Positions 53,872 through 63,177 of a stretch of 64,000 nt of DNA are shown here, piece by piece. The notes under the pieces were generated by a model, which ran no database searches, was not told where the DNA came from, and was given only the letters and a program-made list of their open reading frames with translations. Numbering within the stretch: position 1 is the stretch's first letter; each line of letters starts with the position of its first letter. The position numbers and the translations under genes were made by a program. Source of the stretch: CAUJIW01 sp963205175 (GTDB lineage: Bacteria > Pseudomonadota > Alphaproteobacteria > Sphingomonadales > Sphingomonadaceae); assembly GCA_041060555.1 (NCBI GenBank), contig JBEUDS010000001.1; one strand, written 5' to 3'.

Positions 53872-55410
53872 TTGCAACCGATTTTGACGAGCGCGCAGAT
53901 GCGGGCGCTGGAACAGCACCGGTTCGCCGCCGGCATGTCGAGCCTGGAAGCGATGGAAGCCGCTGGCGGCGCTGTCGCGGTCGAAATCGTCCGTCGCTGG
54001 CCGGGCGCGGGGCGGGCGGTGGTGCTGTGCGGCCCCGGCAACAATGGCGGTGACGGCTTTGTGTGTGCCCGGCACCTGCACGCCGCGGGCTGGTCGGTGA
54101 TCGTCGGTGCCTGGAACCCGCAACCGGCGGGAGCGGGGGACGCGGCGACGATGCGGGCGCGCTGGCATGATCCGGTGCTGCCGCTGGACGCGGCGCTGGC
54201 GGCCATCGATTCCGCCACCGTGGTGGTCGATGCCCTGTTCGGTATCGGTTTCACCCGCCCCCTTGACCATGACCGGGTGGCGGCCATCGCCGCCGGCTGC
54301 GCGCCGGGCAGGGCGGCGGCCATTGTCGCCATCGACCTGCCCAGTGGTGTCGACGCCGACAGCGGGCGCGTGGTCTCCGATCTGCTGACGGCCGATCTGA
54401 CGGTGACGTTCGGTGAACTCAAGTGCTGCCATGTGCTGCACCCCGGGCGGGCGCGTTGCGGCGAGATCGTGCGCGCCGGCATCGGCCTGGAGGCGACGGC
54501 GGACGATCTGACGGCGCTCGATATCCGGCTGGAGCTGGTGCCGCCGCCACGCATCTCCCGACCCGGCGCCGGGGCGCACAAGTTCAGTCGTGGCCATGCG
54601 CTGATCGCCTCGGGTGGCCCGGCGGCCACCGGCGCGGCGCGACTGGCGGCGCGGGCGGCGCTACGGGTGGGCGCCGGACTGGTGACGGTGCTGAGCCCGG
54701 CCGACGCGCTGATCGTCAACGCCGCCCAGCTGACGGCGGTGATGGTGCGGGTGGCGGACACGCCGGCCGATCTCGCCGCTTATCTGGCCGAGCCACGCGC
54801 CACCGCCCTGCTGATCGGCCCCGGTTTCGGGGTCGGCGCGCGCACGCGCGAGGCGGTGCTGGCGCTGCTGGCGCAGGCCAAGCCGCTGGTGCTCGACGCC
54901 GATGCCCTGACATCGTTCGCCGACACCCCGGATGATCTGTTCGCCGCCATCCGGGGGCCGGTGGTGCTGACGCCGCACGAGGGCGAGTTCCACCGACTGT
55001 TCCCGGACCTCTCCGGCGAGCCCGACAAGATCGCGCGCGCGCGGGCGGCCGCGGCCCGTTCCGGCGCCGTGGTGCTGCTTAAAGGGCCCGATACGGTGAT
55101 CGCCGCTCCGGATGGACGCGCGCTGGTCAATGTTCACGCCACCCCCGAACTGGCCACGGCGGGATCCGGTGACGTGCTGGCTGGCCTGATCGTCGGCCTG
55201 CTGGCTGAACCCGGTGCACGCGCTGCTGATCTGCTCGATCTGGTCGGCGCGGCGGTCTGGTTGCATGGCGAGGCTGGTTTGCGCTGTGGCCCGGGGCTGA
55301 TCGCCGAGGATCTGCCGGAGGCGCTGCCGGCGGTACTGGCGGCTCTGCCTGACGCGCCGCGGGGGGAGAGGGCCGGCGTGGGGCAACGGGGTGTTTCCGG
55401 GGCGCAATGA
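53872..55410 (+). CDS. nnr: bifunctional NAD(P)HX epimerase / ADP-dependent dehydratase
   Basis: This enzyme repairs hydrated, damaged NADH and NADPH. The 512-residue protein joins the YjeF N-terminal epimerase domain (VVLCGPGNNGGDGFVCARHL at about residue 47, DALFGIGFTRPL, and AIDLPSGVDADSG) to the ribokinase-like ATP/ADP-dependent dehydratase (AHKFSRGHALIASGG at about 239, LLIGPGFGVG, LTPHEGEFHRLFP, and ATAGSGDVLAGLIVGLLAEP). The likely start is TTG at 53872, preceded by GGGAG and giving the usual residues before SAQMRALEQ. The next ATG (53899) would trim nine residues from a conserved helix. In several alphaproteobacteria it sits beside unrelated genes, as here. Confidence 0.93.
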   Translation: MQPILTSAQMRALEQHRFAAGMSSLEAMEAAGGAVAVEIVRRWPGAGRAVVLCGPGNNGGDGFVCARHLHAAGWSVIVGAWNPQPAGAGDAATMRARWHDPVLPLDAALAAIDSATVVVDALFGIGFTRPLDHDRVAAIAAGCAPGRAAAIVAIDLPSGVDADSGRVVSDLLTADLTVTFGELKCCHVLHPGRARCGEIVRAGIGLEATADDLTALDIRLELVPPPRISRPGAGAHKFSRGHALIASGGPAATGAARLAARAALRVGAGLVTVLSPADALIVNAAQLTAVMVRVADTPADLAAYLAEPRATALLIGPGFGVGARTREAVLALLAQAKPLVLDADALTSFADTPDDLFAAIRGPVVLTPHEGEFHRLFPDLSGEPDKIARARAAAARSGAVVLLKGPDTVIAAPDGRALVNVHATPELATAGSGDVLAGLIVGLLAEPGARAADLLDLVGAAVWLHGEAGLRCGPGLIAEDLPEALPAVLAALPDAPRGERAGVGQRGVSGAQ

Positions 55411-55423
55411 CTGTCGGGATAAT

Positions 55424-55430
55424 TTACACC
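55424..55430 (+). promoter_or_regulatory. candidate upstream activator element TTACACC
   Basis: Same heptamer, orientation and 51-base distance from the -24 element as in front of the first PEP-CTERM gene. Between it and the promoter is a 7-bp stem-loop (CCGAGGC, 55450-55470), probably the end signal of the upstream repair gene. Confidence 0.4.
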
Positions 55431-55481
55431 GCGGGACTGGAGAGATTGCCCGAGGCGCCGAATGCCTCGGATTCCAGCCGT

Positions 55482-55497
55482 TGGCATGGATGTTGCT
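55482..55497 (+). promoter_or_regulatory. putative sigma-54 (-24/-12) promoter of PEP-CTERM gene
   Basis: TGGCAT-GGATG-TTGCT matches the RpoN consensus TGGCAC-N5-TTGCT with a single mismatch and exact spacing. The start codon lies 45 bases after the conserved GC, almost the same as for the other PEP-CTERM gene. Confidence 0.65.
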
Positions 55498-55541
55498 GCT
55501 GCATGTTTCGTGACAGTAGCAGTTTTGCAGTGGAGTATGTG

Positions 55542-56213
55542 ATGAAGACGTTGCTTTGCGCTCTGGCCCTCGGTGCCACGATGATCGCTCCGGCCTCCGC
55601 CGCGGTGATGAACTATACGCTGGAGGACATCGGCACTTTCAGCGACTATACCTCCTCGGGCACTGGTGACACCTTCTCCGGCACTGGCTTTGTCGGCATG
55701 TACGACGGCGCTTTCGGGCACCTGCTGACCATCGAGGGCAGCTCGGCCAAGACCATCGCTCAGATTGACATCACCGACCTGGCCGGCGCCACCATCAACT
55801 CGGCGACCCTGTCGTTTGTCCTGCTCGATGGCAATGATTCGACCGCGCTGACCATCACCAGCTACGCCGGCGACGGCGCCCTGGGTTATCAGTTCACCGC
55901 GCCGACCGCCGACTACGGCACCGTCATCGATACCGCCGCGATGGGCAGCAACAGCTATGATCTGACGGCGATCGTCGCCAACGCAGTCGCGGCTGGCGAG
56001 GACTGGCTCAACCTGCATCTTGAGGGCGCCACCTGCTGCGCCTGGACCTACACCTACGACGGCTATGGCTATGATGCCGACCGGGCCCAGATGCGCCTTT
56101 CGGTGACCTACAACACGGATCCCGCCACGGACGTGCCGGAGCCTGCGACCATCGGTCTGCTCGGCGCCGGTCTGGCCGGTCTCGGCCTGATGCGCCGCCG
56201 CCGCGCCGCCTGA
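55542..56213 (+). CDS. PEP-CTERM sorting domain protein (second of two)
   Basis: This 223-residue exported protein has a signal peptide (MKTLLCALALGATMIAPASA), an approximately 170-residue mature domain and a C-terminal PEP-CTERM signal: VPEPAT, a Gly/Leu hydrophobic stretch, then RRRRAA. That tail is almost identical to the one on the protein at 1153-1806, although the mature domains differ. The body is rich in Thr, Asp and Gly, with a phrase of the type YDLTAIVANAVAAGEDWLNLHL, which recalls beta-sandwich carbohydrate-binding modules (DNRLRE-like); I rate that as weak. A CC pair occurs in GATCCAWTY. The ATG has a GGAG ribosome site. An exosortase encoded elsewhere should process it. Confidence 0.85.
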   Translation: MKTLLCALALGATMIAPASAAVMNYTLEDIGTFSDYTSSGTGDTFSGTGFVGMYDGAFGHLLTIEGSSAKTIAQIDITDLAGATINSATLSFVLLDGNDSTALTITSYAGDGALGYQFTAPTADYGTVIDTAAMGSNSYDLTAIVANAVAAGEDWLNLHLEGATCCAWTYTYDGYGYDADRAQMRLSVTYNTDPATDVPEPATIGLLGAGLAGLGLMRRRRAA

Positions 56214-56240
56214 GTCGTCAGGCGCTGACCGGATGGAGAG

Positions 56241-56267
56241 AGGGCGGCTCGATGGGGCCGCCCTTTT
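56241..56267 (+). terminator. rho-independent terminator of the PEP-CTERM gene
   Basis: The stem AGGGCGGC pairs with GCCGCCCT around an 8-base loop and leads into TTTT, 28 bases after the stop. Confidence 0.8.
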
Positions 56268-56303
56268 CCGTTGGAGCGGGGATTACAGCCCTGTCACAGG
56301 CGG

Positions 56304-56331
56304 TTGCGTCGTCCTTCCCCTGTGCTATAGA
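56304..56331 (+). promoter_or_regulatory. promoter of tRNA-Leu
   Basis: TTGCGT, a 16-base spacer and TATAGA end 23 bases before the mature tRNA-Leu. It may also drive the following tig gene. Confidence 0.5.
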
Positions 56332-56354
56332 CGCCGCTTCGATTTCGTAGCCCG

Positions 56355-56439
56355 GCGGGCGTGGCGGAACTGGTAGACGCGCTGGATTTAGGTTCCAGTG
56401 TCGCAAGACGTGGGGGTTCGAGTCCCTCCGCCCGCACCA
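56355..56439 (+). tRNA. tRNA-Leu (anticodon TAG)
   Basis: The 85-base gene includes CCA and has the long variable arm of a class II tRNA. The acceptor stem GCGGGCG pairs with CGCCCGC, the anticodon stem CTGGA pairs with TCCAG around TTTAGGT, and the T arm contains GGTTCGAGTCC. The anticodon TAG is at 56389-56391. It directly precedes tig, as in many alphaproteobacteria. Confidence 0.97.
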
Positions 56440-56489
56440 GACCACGGCTGTCGGTTGTCACCGATGCCAAGGACGATTGAGAGAACGCC

Positions 56490-58001
56490 ATGCAAATCAA
56501 CGAAACGCTGAACGACGGTCTGAAGCGCGCCTACACCGTGGTTGTGTCCGCCGCCGACCTGTCCAAGAAGCTCGACAGCCAGATCGAGGCCGTCTCCAAG
56601 AACATCCGTATGCCGGGCTTCCGGCCGGGCAAGGTGCCACCGACGCTGGTGCGCAAGATGCATGGCCCGGCGCTGACCGGCCAGGTGCTGGAAGAGGCGA
56701 TCCAGGAGAGCTCGCAGAAAGTGCTGGCGGACAATCAGCTGCGCCCGGCGATGCAGCCGAAGATCGAGGTCACCAAGTACGAGCCGGACGCTGATCTTGA
56801 GTTCACCATGAGCCTGGAAGTGCTGCCGCAGGTGCCGGCCGCCGATTTCGAGGGCTTGTCGCTGGAGAAGTGGGTGATCCCGGTCTCCGACGAGGAAGTG
56901 ATGGAAGCCGTCAACCGGCTGGCCGGGCAGCAGAAGAGCTTTGAGGCGGCCCCCGAGGGCCATGTTGCCGCCAATGGCGACGCGGTCATCATCGATTTCG
57001 TCGGCAAGGTCGACGGCGAGGCGTTCGAGGGTGGCAAGGGCGAGGGCATCCAGCTCGAACTGGGCTCGGGCATGTTCATCCCGGGCTTCGAGGAGCAGCT
57101 GGTTGGTGCCAAGGCGGGTGAAGACCGGACCGTCAACGTGACCTTCCCCGAGACCTATCAGGTCAGCTATCTCAAGGGGAAGCCGGCCGTCTTTGATGTG
57201 ACCGTGAAGGAAGTGAAGACCGCCAAGCCGGTCGAGATCAACGACGAGATGGCCCAGAATTTCGGCCTTGAGGGCCTGGATCAGCTCAAGGAACTGCTCA
57301 AGGGTCAGGTCGAGCGCGAGAATGCCCAGTTGAGCCGCACGCTGCTGAAGCGCAAGCTGCTCGACGCGCTGGCCGCCGCCCACGACTTCGGGGTGCCGGA
57401 AACGATGGTCGAGGCGGAGTTCCAGCAGATCTGGAGCCAGCTTGAGCGCGAGGTCGGCGAGGACGAGGCCGAGAAGGCAAAGCTGGAAGCGGAAAAGGCC
57501 GACTATCAGGCGATCGCGGTGCGCCGCGTCCGCCTGGGCCTGCTGCTCTCCGAGATCGGCCAGGCCAACAACATCCAGATCACCCAGGCGGAGATGACCC
57601 GGCTGGTGACCCAGGAAGCCAACCGCTATCCGGGCCAGCAGCAGCAGGTGGTCAAGTACTTCCAGGAGAACCCGGCCGCCGCCGCGCAGCTGCGCGCGCC
57701 GCTCTATGAAGAGAAGGTCGTCGACTTCATCCTCGGCAAGGCCGCGGTCACCGAGAAGGAAGTCAGCCGCGAGGAACTGACCAAGGCGCTGGAGGCCGAC
57801 GAGGACTCTGCGGCCGCCGATGCGGCGCCGAAGGCGGCACCGAAGAAGAAGGCCGCGCCCAAGAAGAAGGCGGCTGCCGAGGGTGAGGCGGAGGCCGCGC
57901 CGGCGGACGCCGCTCCGGAAGCCGGAGACGAGGCGCCGGCCGCCGAGGCCAAGCCCAAAAAGAAAGCAGCGCCGAAAGGGGCTAGCAAAAAGGCCGAGTG
58001 A
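56490..58001 (+). CDS. tig: trigger factor
   Basis: Trigger factor is the ribosome-bound chaperone that meets nascent chains. The 503-residue protein has the ribosome-binding domain with its signature loop (about residue 44, in GFRPGKVPP), the FKBP-type prolyl isomerase domain (DAVIIDFVGKVDGEAFEGGK, about residues 165-184), and the helical C-terminal domain. Beyond the usual end (about residue 440) comes a 60-residue low-complexity tail of alternating basic (PKKKAAPKKKAA) and acidic Ala/Glu runs, resembling the tail of TopA in this window. It heads the tig-clpP-clpX-lon-hup cluster. The ATG follows only a weak GAGAG. Confidence 0.96.
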   Translation: MQINETLNDGLKRAYTVVVSAADLSKKLDSQIEAVSKNIRMPGFRPGKVPPTLVRKMHGPALTGQVLEEAIQESSQKVLADNQLRPAMQPKIEVTKYEPDADLEFTMSLEVLPQVPAADFEGLSLEKWVIPVSDEEVMEAVNRLAGQQKSFEAAPEGHVAANGDAVIIDFVGKVDGEAFEGGKGEGIQLELGSGMFIPGFEEQLVGAKAGEDRTVNVTFPETYQVSYLKGKPAVFDVTVKEVKTAKPVEINDEMAQNFGLEGLDQLKELLKGQVERENAQLSRTLLKRKLLDALAAAHDFGVPETMVEAEFQQIWSQLEREVGEDEAEKAKLEAEKADYQAIAVRRVRLGLLLSEIGQANNIQITQAEMTRLVTQEANRYPGQQQQVVKYFQENPAAAAQLRAPLYEEKVVDFILGKAAVTEKEVSREELTKALEADEDSAAADAAPKAAPKKKAAPKKKAAAEGEAEAAPADAAPEAGDEAPAAEAKPKKKAAPKGASKKAE

Positions 58002-58014
58002 TAACGATGTTAGT

Positions 58015-58036
58015 GAGGCGGGCTTCGGTCCGCCTC
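58015..58036 (+). terminator. stem-loop between tig and clpP
   Basis: The stem GAGGCGG pairs with CCGCCTC around an 8-base loop. No T run follows, so it may be an attenuator or mRNA-processing/stabilising hairpin rather than a full terminator. Confidence 0.45.
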
Positions 58037-58065
58037 AATCCTGTTAAGCTGCTAGAGGCATGCGC

Positions 58066-58704
58066 ATGTTCGATCCGATCGCCCATTTCACCAACAACCT
58101 CGTGCCTGTGGTTATCGAGCAGTCGAACCGCGGCGAGCGCGCGTTCGATATCTACTCACGGCTGCTTCGGGAGCGGATCGTCTTCGTCACCGGTGGTGTC
58201 GAGGACCATATGGCGAGCCTTATCGTTGCCCAGTTGCTCTTCCTGGAGGCGGAAAACCCCAAGAAGGACATCTTCATGTACATCAACTCGCCGGGCGGCG
58301 TGGTGACGGCGGGCCTCGCGATCTATGACACCATGCAGTACATCCGGCCCAAGGTGGCCACGGTCTGCATCGGTCAGGCCGCCTCGATGGGCGCTTTCCT
58401 GCTCTCGGCCGGTGAGCCCGGCATGCGCTACGCCACCACCAACGCGCGGATCATGGTGCACCAGCCCTCCGGCGGCGCCCAGGGCCAGGCTACCGATATC
58501 GAGATTCAGGCCAAGGAAATCCTGCGCATCCGAGCCCGACTCAATGAGATCATGGCCAAGAACACCGGCCGGACCATCGAGGAGGTCGAGCGGGCGGTCG
58601 AGCGCGACAATTTCATGACCGCCGAGGAGGCCCGCGCCTGGGGTCTGCTCGACCAAGTCTATGAAAAGCGGCCGGAAACCGCCGAGGATGACGACAAGAA
58701 GTAA
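58066..58704 (+). CDS. clpP: ATP-dependent Clp protease proteolytic subunit
   Basis: ClpP forms the double-heptamer serine-protease chamber that degrades proteins unfolded by ClpX or ClpA. The 212-residue protein has the catalytic Ser in GQAASMGAFLLSAG (about residue 107), the His in IMVHQPSGGAQGQATD (about residue 132) and the Asp in ERDNFMTAEEA, and is of standard length with a short acidic tail. The ATG at 58066 is preferred because AGAGG sits seven bases before it; an ATG two codons earlier (58060) is nearly on top of that site. clpX follows after 189 bases with its own probable promoter. Confidence 0.97.
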   Translation: MFDPIAHFTNNLVPVVIEQSNRGERAFDIYSRLLRERIVFVTGGVEDHMASLIVAQLLFLEAENPKKDIFMYINSPGGVVTAGLAIYDTMQYIRPKVATVCIGQAASMGAFLLSAGEPGMRYATTNARIMVHQPSGGAQGQATDIEIQAKEILRIRARLNEIMAKNTGRTIEEVERAVERDNFMTAEEARAWGLLDQVYEKRPETAEDDDKK

Positions 58705-58824
58705 GGGCATGCGGGCTCAATCGCCCGCATTCGCGCGCTCTTCCGGCGTTGTTAAGCCTCTCTTGAGGCTCCTGCGCTTAAGATCAGTGCGTCCGAATGG
58801 CACGGCTGCCGTACCATTTCGGGA

Positions 58825-58853
58825 TTGTGAAGCCCTGAGGGGTCGGTTTAGGA
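58825..58853 (+). promoter_or_regulatory. possible promoter of clpX
   Basis: TTGTGA, a 17-base spacer and TTAGGA end about 40 bases before the clpX start. A GC stem-loop (ATGCGGGC, 58709-58730) after clpP separates the two genes. Confidence 0.4.
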
Positions 58854-58893
58854 TGGCGTATCGGCTTCCTGGCCGAACGATGAAAGGACGAGC

Positions 58894-60159
<1,266 letters not shown>

Positions 60160-60249
60160 TCGCTGCCGGCGGCGCGCGTTTCCGTCCTGAGACGGGCGCC
60201 CCGGATGTCGGATGTGTCGGTCGGCGTGGCGTGGCTCCAGCGGCCGCTC

Positions 60250-60277
60250 CTTGATGGCGGCGCCAGAGCCCCCATAT
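60250..60277 (+). promoter_or_regulatory. heat-shock (RpoH, sigma-32) promoter of lon
   Basis: CTTGATG, a 13-base spacer and CCCCATAT lie 67 bases before the lon start. Both halves and the spacing match the sigma-32 consensus CTTGAA-N13/14-CCCCATnT closely, and lon is a known heat-shock gene. Confidence 0.65.
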
Positions 60278-60344
60278 CGTGGTTAAAGCCAGTGCCGGTT
60301 CCGCGTCCGCGCGCAGTCGCACTGCCCAGCGTATGAGGCTTACC

Positions 60345-62738
60345 ATGCAACAGTTGTTCCCGGTTCTCCCCCTCCGCGACATCGTGGTGTTTCCGCAGAT
60401 GATCGTGCCCCTGTTCGTCGGGCGCGAAAAATCGGTGAAGGCGCTTGAGGAAGTGATGCGTGGTGATAAGCGCATCTTCCTGTTGTCACAGAAGAATCCG
60501 GCCGATGATGATCCCGCGCGTGACGACCTCTACGAGGTCGGCACGCTGGCCAACGTGCTGCAGCTGCTGAAACTGCCCGACGGCACTGTCAAGGTGCTGG
60601 TCGAAGGCAAGGAGCGCGCCGAGATCGATCAGTTCACCGACAAGGCGGACTATCTTGAGGCGACCGTCAGGCAGCTGGATGAACAGAATGCCGAGAGCGA
60701 GGAAGCGCGCGGCCTGATGCGCACGGTGGTCAGCCAGTTCGAGCAGTATGTCCGGCTGAACAAGAAGATCGCGCCGGAAGTGCTGGTTGGTCTCAACCAG
60801 ATCACCGAGGCCTCCAAGCTCGCCGATACCGTGGCCTCGCACCTCGGCCTCAAGATCGCCGACAAGCAGCAGCTGCTCGCCACCACCGATGTCGCCAAGC
60901 GGCTGGAGATGGTGTTCGGTTTCATGGAAGGCGAGATCGGCGTCCTTCAGGTGGAGAAGAAGATCCGTTCCCGCGTCAAGCGGCAGATGGAGAAGACGCA
61001 GCGCGAGTATTATCTCAACGAGCAGCTCAAGGCGATCCAGCGCGAGCTGGGCGAGGCCGACGAGGGCAAGGACGAGGCGTCTGAGCTTGAGGAACGGATC
61101 AAGAAGACCAAGCTCTCCAAGGAGGCCCGCGACAAGGCGATGGCCGAGTTGAAGAAGCTGAAGTCGATGAGCCCGATGTCGGCGGAAGCGACGGTCGTGC
61201 GCAACTACCTCGACTGGCTGCTGGGTCTGCCGTGGGGCAAGAAATCCAAGGTCAAGAAGGACATCCGTCAGGCCGAGAAGATTCTCGATACCGATCACTA
61301 CGGTCTGGAGAAGATCAAGGAACGGATCGTCGAGTATCTGGCGGTGCAGTCGCGCACCAACAAGATGAAGGGTCCGATCCTGTGTCTGGTCGGCCCGCCG
61401 GGTGTCGGCAAGACCTCGCTCGGCCGCTCGATCGCCAAGGCGACCGGGCGCGAGTTCCTGCGCTTCAGCCTGGGCGGCGTGCGTGACGAGGCCGAGATTC
61501 GGGGCCACCGGCGCACCTACATCGGCTCGATGCCGGGCAAGATCGTGCAGTCGCTGAAGAAATGCGGCTCGTCCAACCCGCTGTTCCTGCTCGATGAAAT
61601 CGACAAGATGGGCCAGGACTTCCGGGGCGACCCGGCCTCGGCGCTGCTGGAAGTGCTGGACCCGGAACAGAACGCCAAGTTCAACGACCATTATCTGGAG
61701 GTCGACTACGACCTGTCCGACGTGATGTTCGTGACTACCGCCAACTCCCTGCGGATGCCGCAGCCGCTGCTGGACCGCATGGAGATCATCCAGCTTTCCG
61801 GCTACACCGAGGACGAGAAGGTCGAGATCGCCAAGCAGCATCTGCTGTCGAAGCAGGTCGAGAATCACGGCCTGAAGCCTGGCGAATGGTCGGTGTCCGA
61901 CGGCGCGCTGCGTGATCTCGTGCGCTACTACACCCGCGAGGCCGGCGTGCGCAGCCTGGAGCGCGAGCTGGCGAAGCTGGCCCGCAAGTCGCTGAAGCTG
62001 ATCCTTGAGGGCAAGAAGAAGTCGGTCGCCATCACCTCGCGCAATCTCGCCGATTTCGCCGGTGTGCGGAAGTACCGCTTCGGCGAGTCAGAGCTGGAGG
62101 ACCAGATCGGCGCCACCACGGGGCTGGCGTGGACCGAGGTGGGCGGCGAACTGCTGACCATCGAGGCGATCACCCTCCCGGGCAAGGGCGCCATCAAGAC
62201 CACCGGCAAGCTCGGTGACGTGATGCAGGAGTCGATCCAGGCGGCCTATTCCTACGTCAAGTCGCGCTCGACGGTGTTTGGCATCAAGCCGCCGCTGTTC
62301 GAGAAGACGGACATCCATGTCCACGTGCCGGAAGGCGCCACGCCTAAGGACGGTCCGTCGGCGGGTATCGCCATGGTCACCTCGATCGTTTCGGTGCTGA
62401 CCGGGGTGCCGGTGCGCAAGGACGTGGCGATGACCGGCGAGGTGACGCTGCGCGGTCGCGTGCTGCCGATCGGCGGCCTGAAGGAGAAGCTGCTGGCGGC
62501 GCTGCGTGGTGGCATCAAGACGGTGCTCATTCCCGCCGACAACGAGAAGGATCTGGCGGAAATTCCCGACAATGTGAAGCGGGGTCTCAAGATCATTCCG
62601 GTGAAGGTGGTTGATCAGATGCTCGATCTGGCGCTGGCCCAGCCACTCAAGCCGATCGAATGGACCGAGGCGGACGCGCTGGCGGCCACGCCAAGACCGG
62701 ACAACAAGGTCGAGATCGAGGGGTCGGTCGCTCACTGA
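60345..62738 (+). CDS. lon: ATP-dependent protease Lon
   Basis: Lon degrades damaged and regulatory proteins in the cytoplasm. The 797-residue protein has the N-terminal substrate domain (FPVLPLRDIVVFPQMIVPLFVG starts at residue 4 and is read here in part), a coiled-coil region (about 185-270), and the AAA+ ATPase with Walker A GPPGVGKT (about residue 352). The C-terminal Ser-Lys protease domain has the nucleophile in PKDGPSAGIAM and the Lys in GGLKEKLLAALRGG. The ATG at 60345 has GAGG six bases before it; earlier in-frame starts at 60333 and 60279 are not family-like. An RpoH promoter precedes it and a strong terminator follows. Confidence 0.98.
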   Translation: MQQLFPVLPLRDIVVFPQMIVPLFVGREKSVKALEEVMRGDKRIFLLSQKNPADDDPARDDLYEVGTLANVLQLLKLPDGTVKVLVEGKERAEIDQFTDKADYLEATVRQLDEQNAESEEARGLMRTVVSQFEQYVRLNKKIAPEVLVGLNQITEASKLADTVASHLGLKIADKQQLLATTDVAKRLEMVFGFMEGEIGVLQVEKKIRSRVKRQMEKTQREYYLNEQLKAIQRELGEADEGKDEASELEERIKKTKLSKEARDKAMAELKKLKSMSPMSAEATVVRNYLDWLLGLPWGKKSKVKKDIRQAEKILDTDHYGLEKIKERIVEYLAVQSRTNKMKGPILCLVGPPGVGKTSLGRSIAKATGREFLRFSLGGVRDEAEIRGHRRTYIGSMPGKIVQSLKKCGSSNPLFLLDEIDKMGQDFRGDPASALLEVLDPEQNAKFNDHYLEVDYDLSDVMFVTTANSLRMPQPLLDRMEIIQLSGYTEDEKVEIAKQHLLSKQVENHGLKPGEWSVSDGALRDLVRYYTREAGVRSLERELAKLARKSLKLILEGKKKSVAITSRNLADFAGVRKYRFGESELEDQIGATTGLAWTEVGGELLTIEAITLPGKGAIKTTGKLGDVMQESIQAAYSYVKSRSTVFGIKPPLFEKTDIHVHVPEGATPKDGPSAGIAMVTSIVSVLTGVPVRKDVAMTGEVTLRGRVLPIGGLKEKLLAALRGGIKTVLIPADNEKDLAEIPDNVKRGLKIIPVKVVDQMLDLALAQPLKPIEWTEADALAATPRPDNKVEIEGSVAH

Positions 62739-62774
62739 GTGAAAACGGCTCATCCACCAGTCGATAAAGCGCAG

Positions 62775-62804
62775 AAAACCGCCCTTTCGGGCGGTTTTCC
62801 TTTT
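62775..62804 (+). terminator. rho-independent terminator of lon
   Basis: AAAACCGCCC pairs with GGGCGGTTTT around a TTTC loop, followed by CCTTTT. The 10-bp stem is perfect and lies 37 bases after the lon stop. Confidence 0.93.
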
Positions 62805-62831
62805 GACACGACAGGAAACTGCCTCTTAGAT
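62803..62831 (+). promoter_or_regulatory. sigma-70 promoter of hup
   Basis: TTGACA, a 17-base spacer and TTAGAT, starting right at the end of the lon terminator and about 55 bases before the hup start. The -35 is a perfect consensus. Confidence 0.75.
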
Positions 62832-62886
62832 GTCCGCCGGCCTCGACGAGGCCGACTTATCATCTCTATCCTGGGGGTCCCAATCC

Positions 62887-63159
62887 ATGAACAAGCAGGA
62901 ATTGATCAGCGCAGTTGCCGACGCGGCCGGTCTGACCAAGACGCAAGCGGGCAGCGCGGTTGACGCGGTGTTCGATGCCGTCACCGAGGCGCTGAAGAAG
63001 GGCGACGAAGTCCGTCTGGTTGGCTTCGGGACTTTTGCTGTCGCCAAGCGGAAGGCCTCCACCGGTCGCAACCCGCGCACCGGCGAGGAAATCAAGATCA
63101 AGGCGAGCAGCACGCCGAAATTCCGCGCCGGCAAGGCGCTGAAGGACGCCGTCAACTAA
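62887..63159 (+). CDS. hup: DNA-binding protein HU
   Basis: HU is a small dimeric nucleoid protein that bends DNA. The 90-residue protein starts MNKQELISAVADAAGLTKTQ and carries the family signature VGFGTFAVAKRKASTGRNP and the DNA-contacting arm RNPRTGEEIKIKASSTPKF. It is of standard length, with its own consensus promoter and terminator. The position after lon is the usual one for hupB. GGGGG about ten bases before the ATG serves as ribosome site. Confidence 0.97.
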   Translation: MNKQELISAVADAAGLTKTQAGSAVDAVFDAVTEALKKGDEVRLVGFGTFAVAKRKASTGRNPRTGEEIKIKASSTPKFRAGKALKDAVN

Positions 63160-63177
63160 GACGAGTCCACGGGATTG

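Noticed and set aside
55450..55470. Hairpin CCGAGGC after the NAD(P)HX repair gene as a rho-independent terminator
   Set aside because: The stem is 7 bp and no T run follows; it may pause transcription, but I do not call it a terminator.
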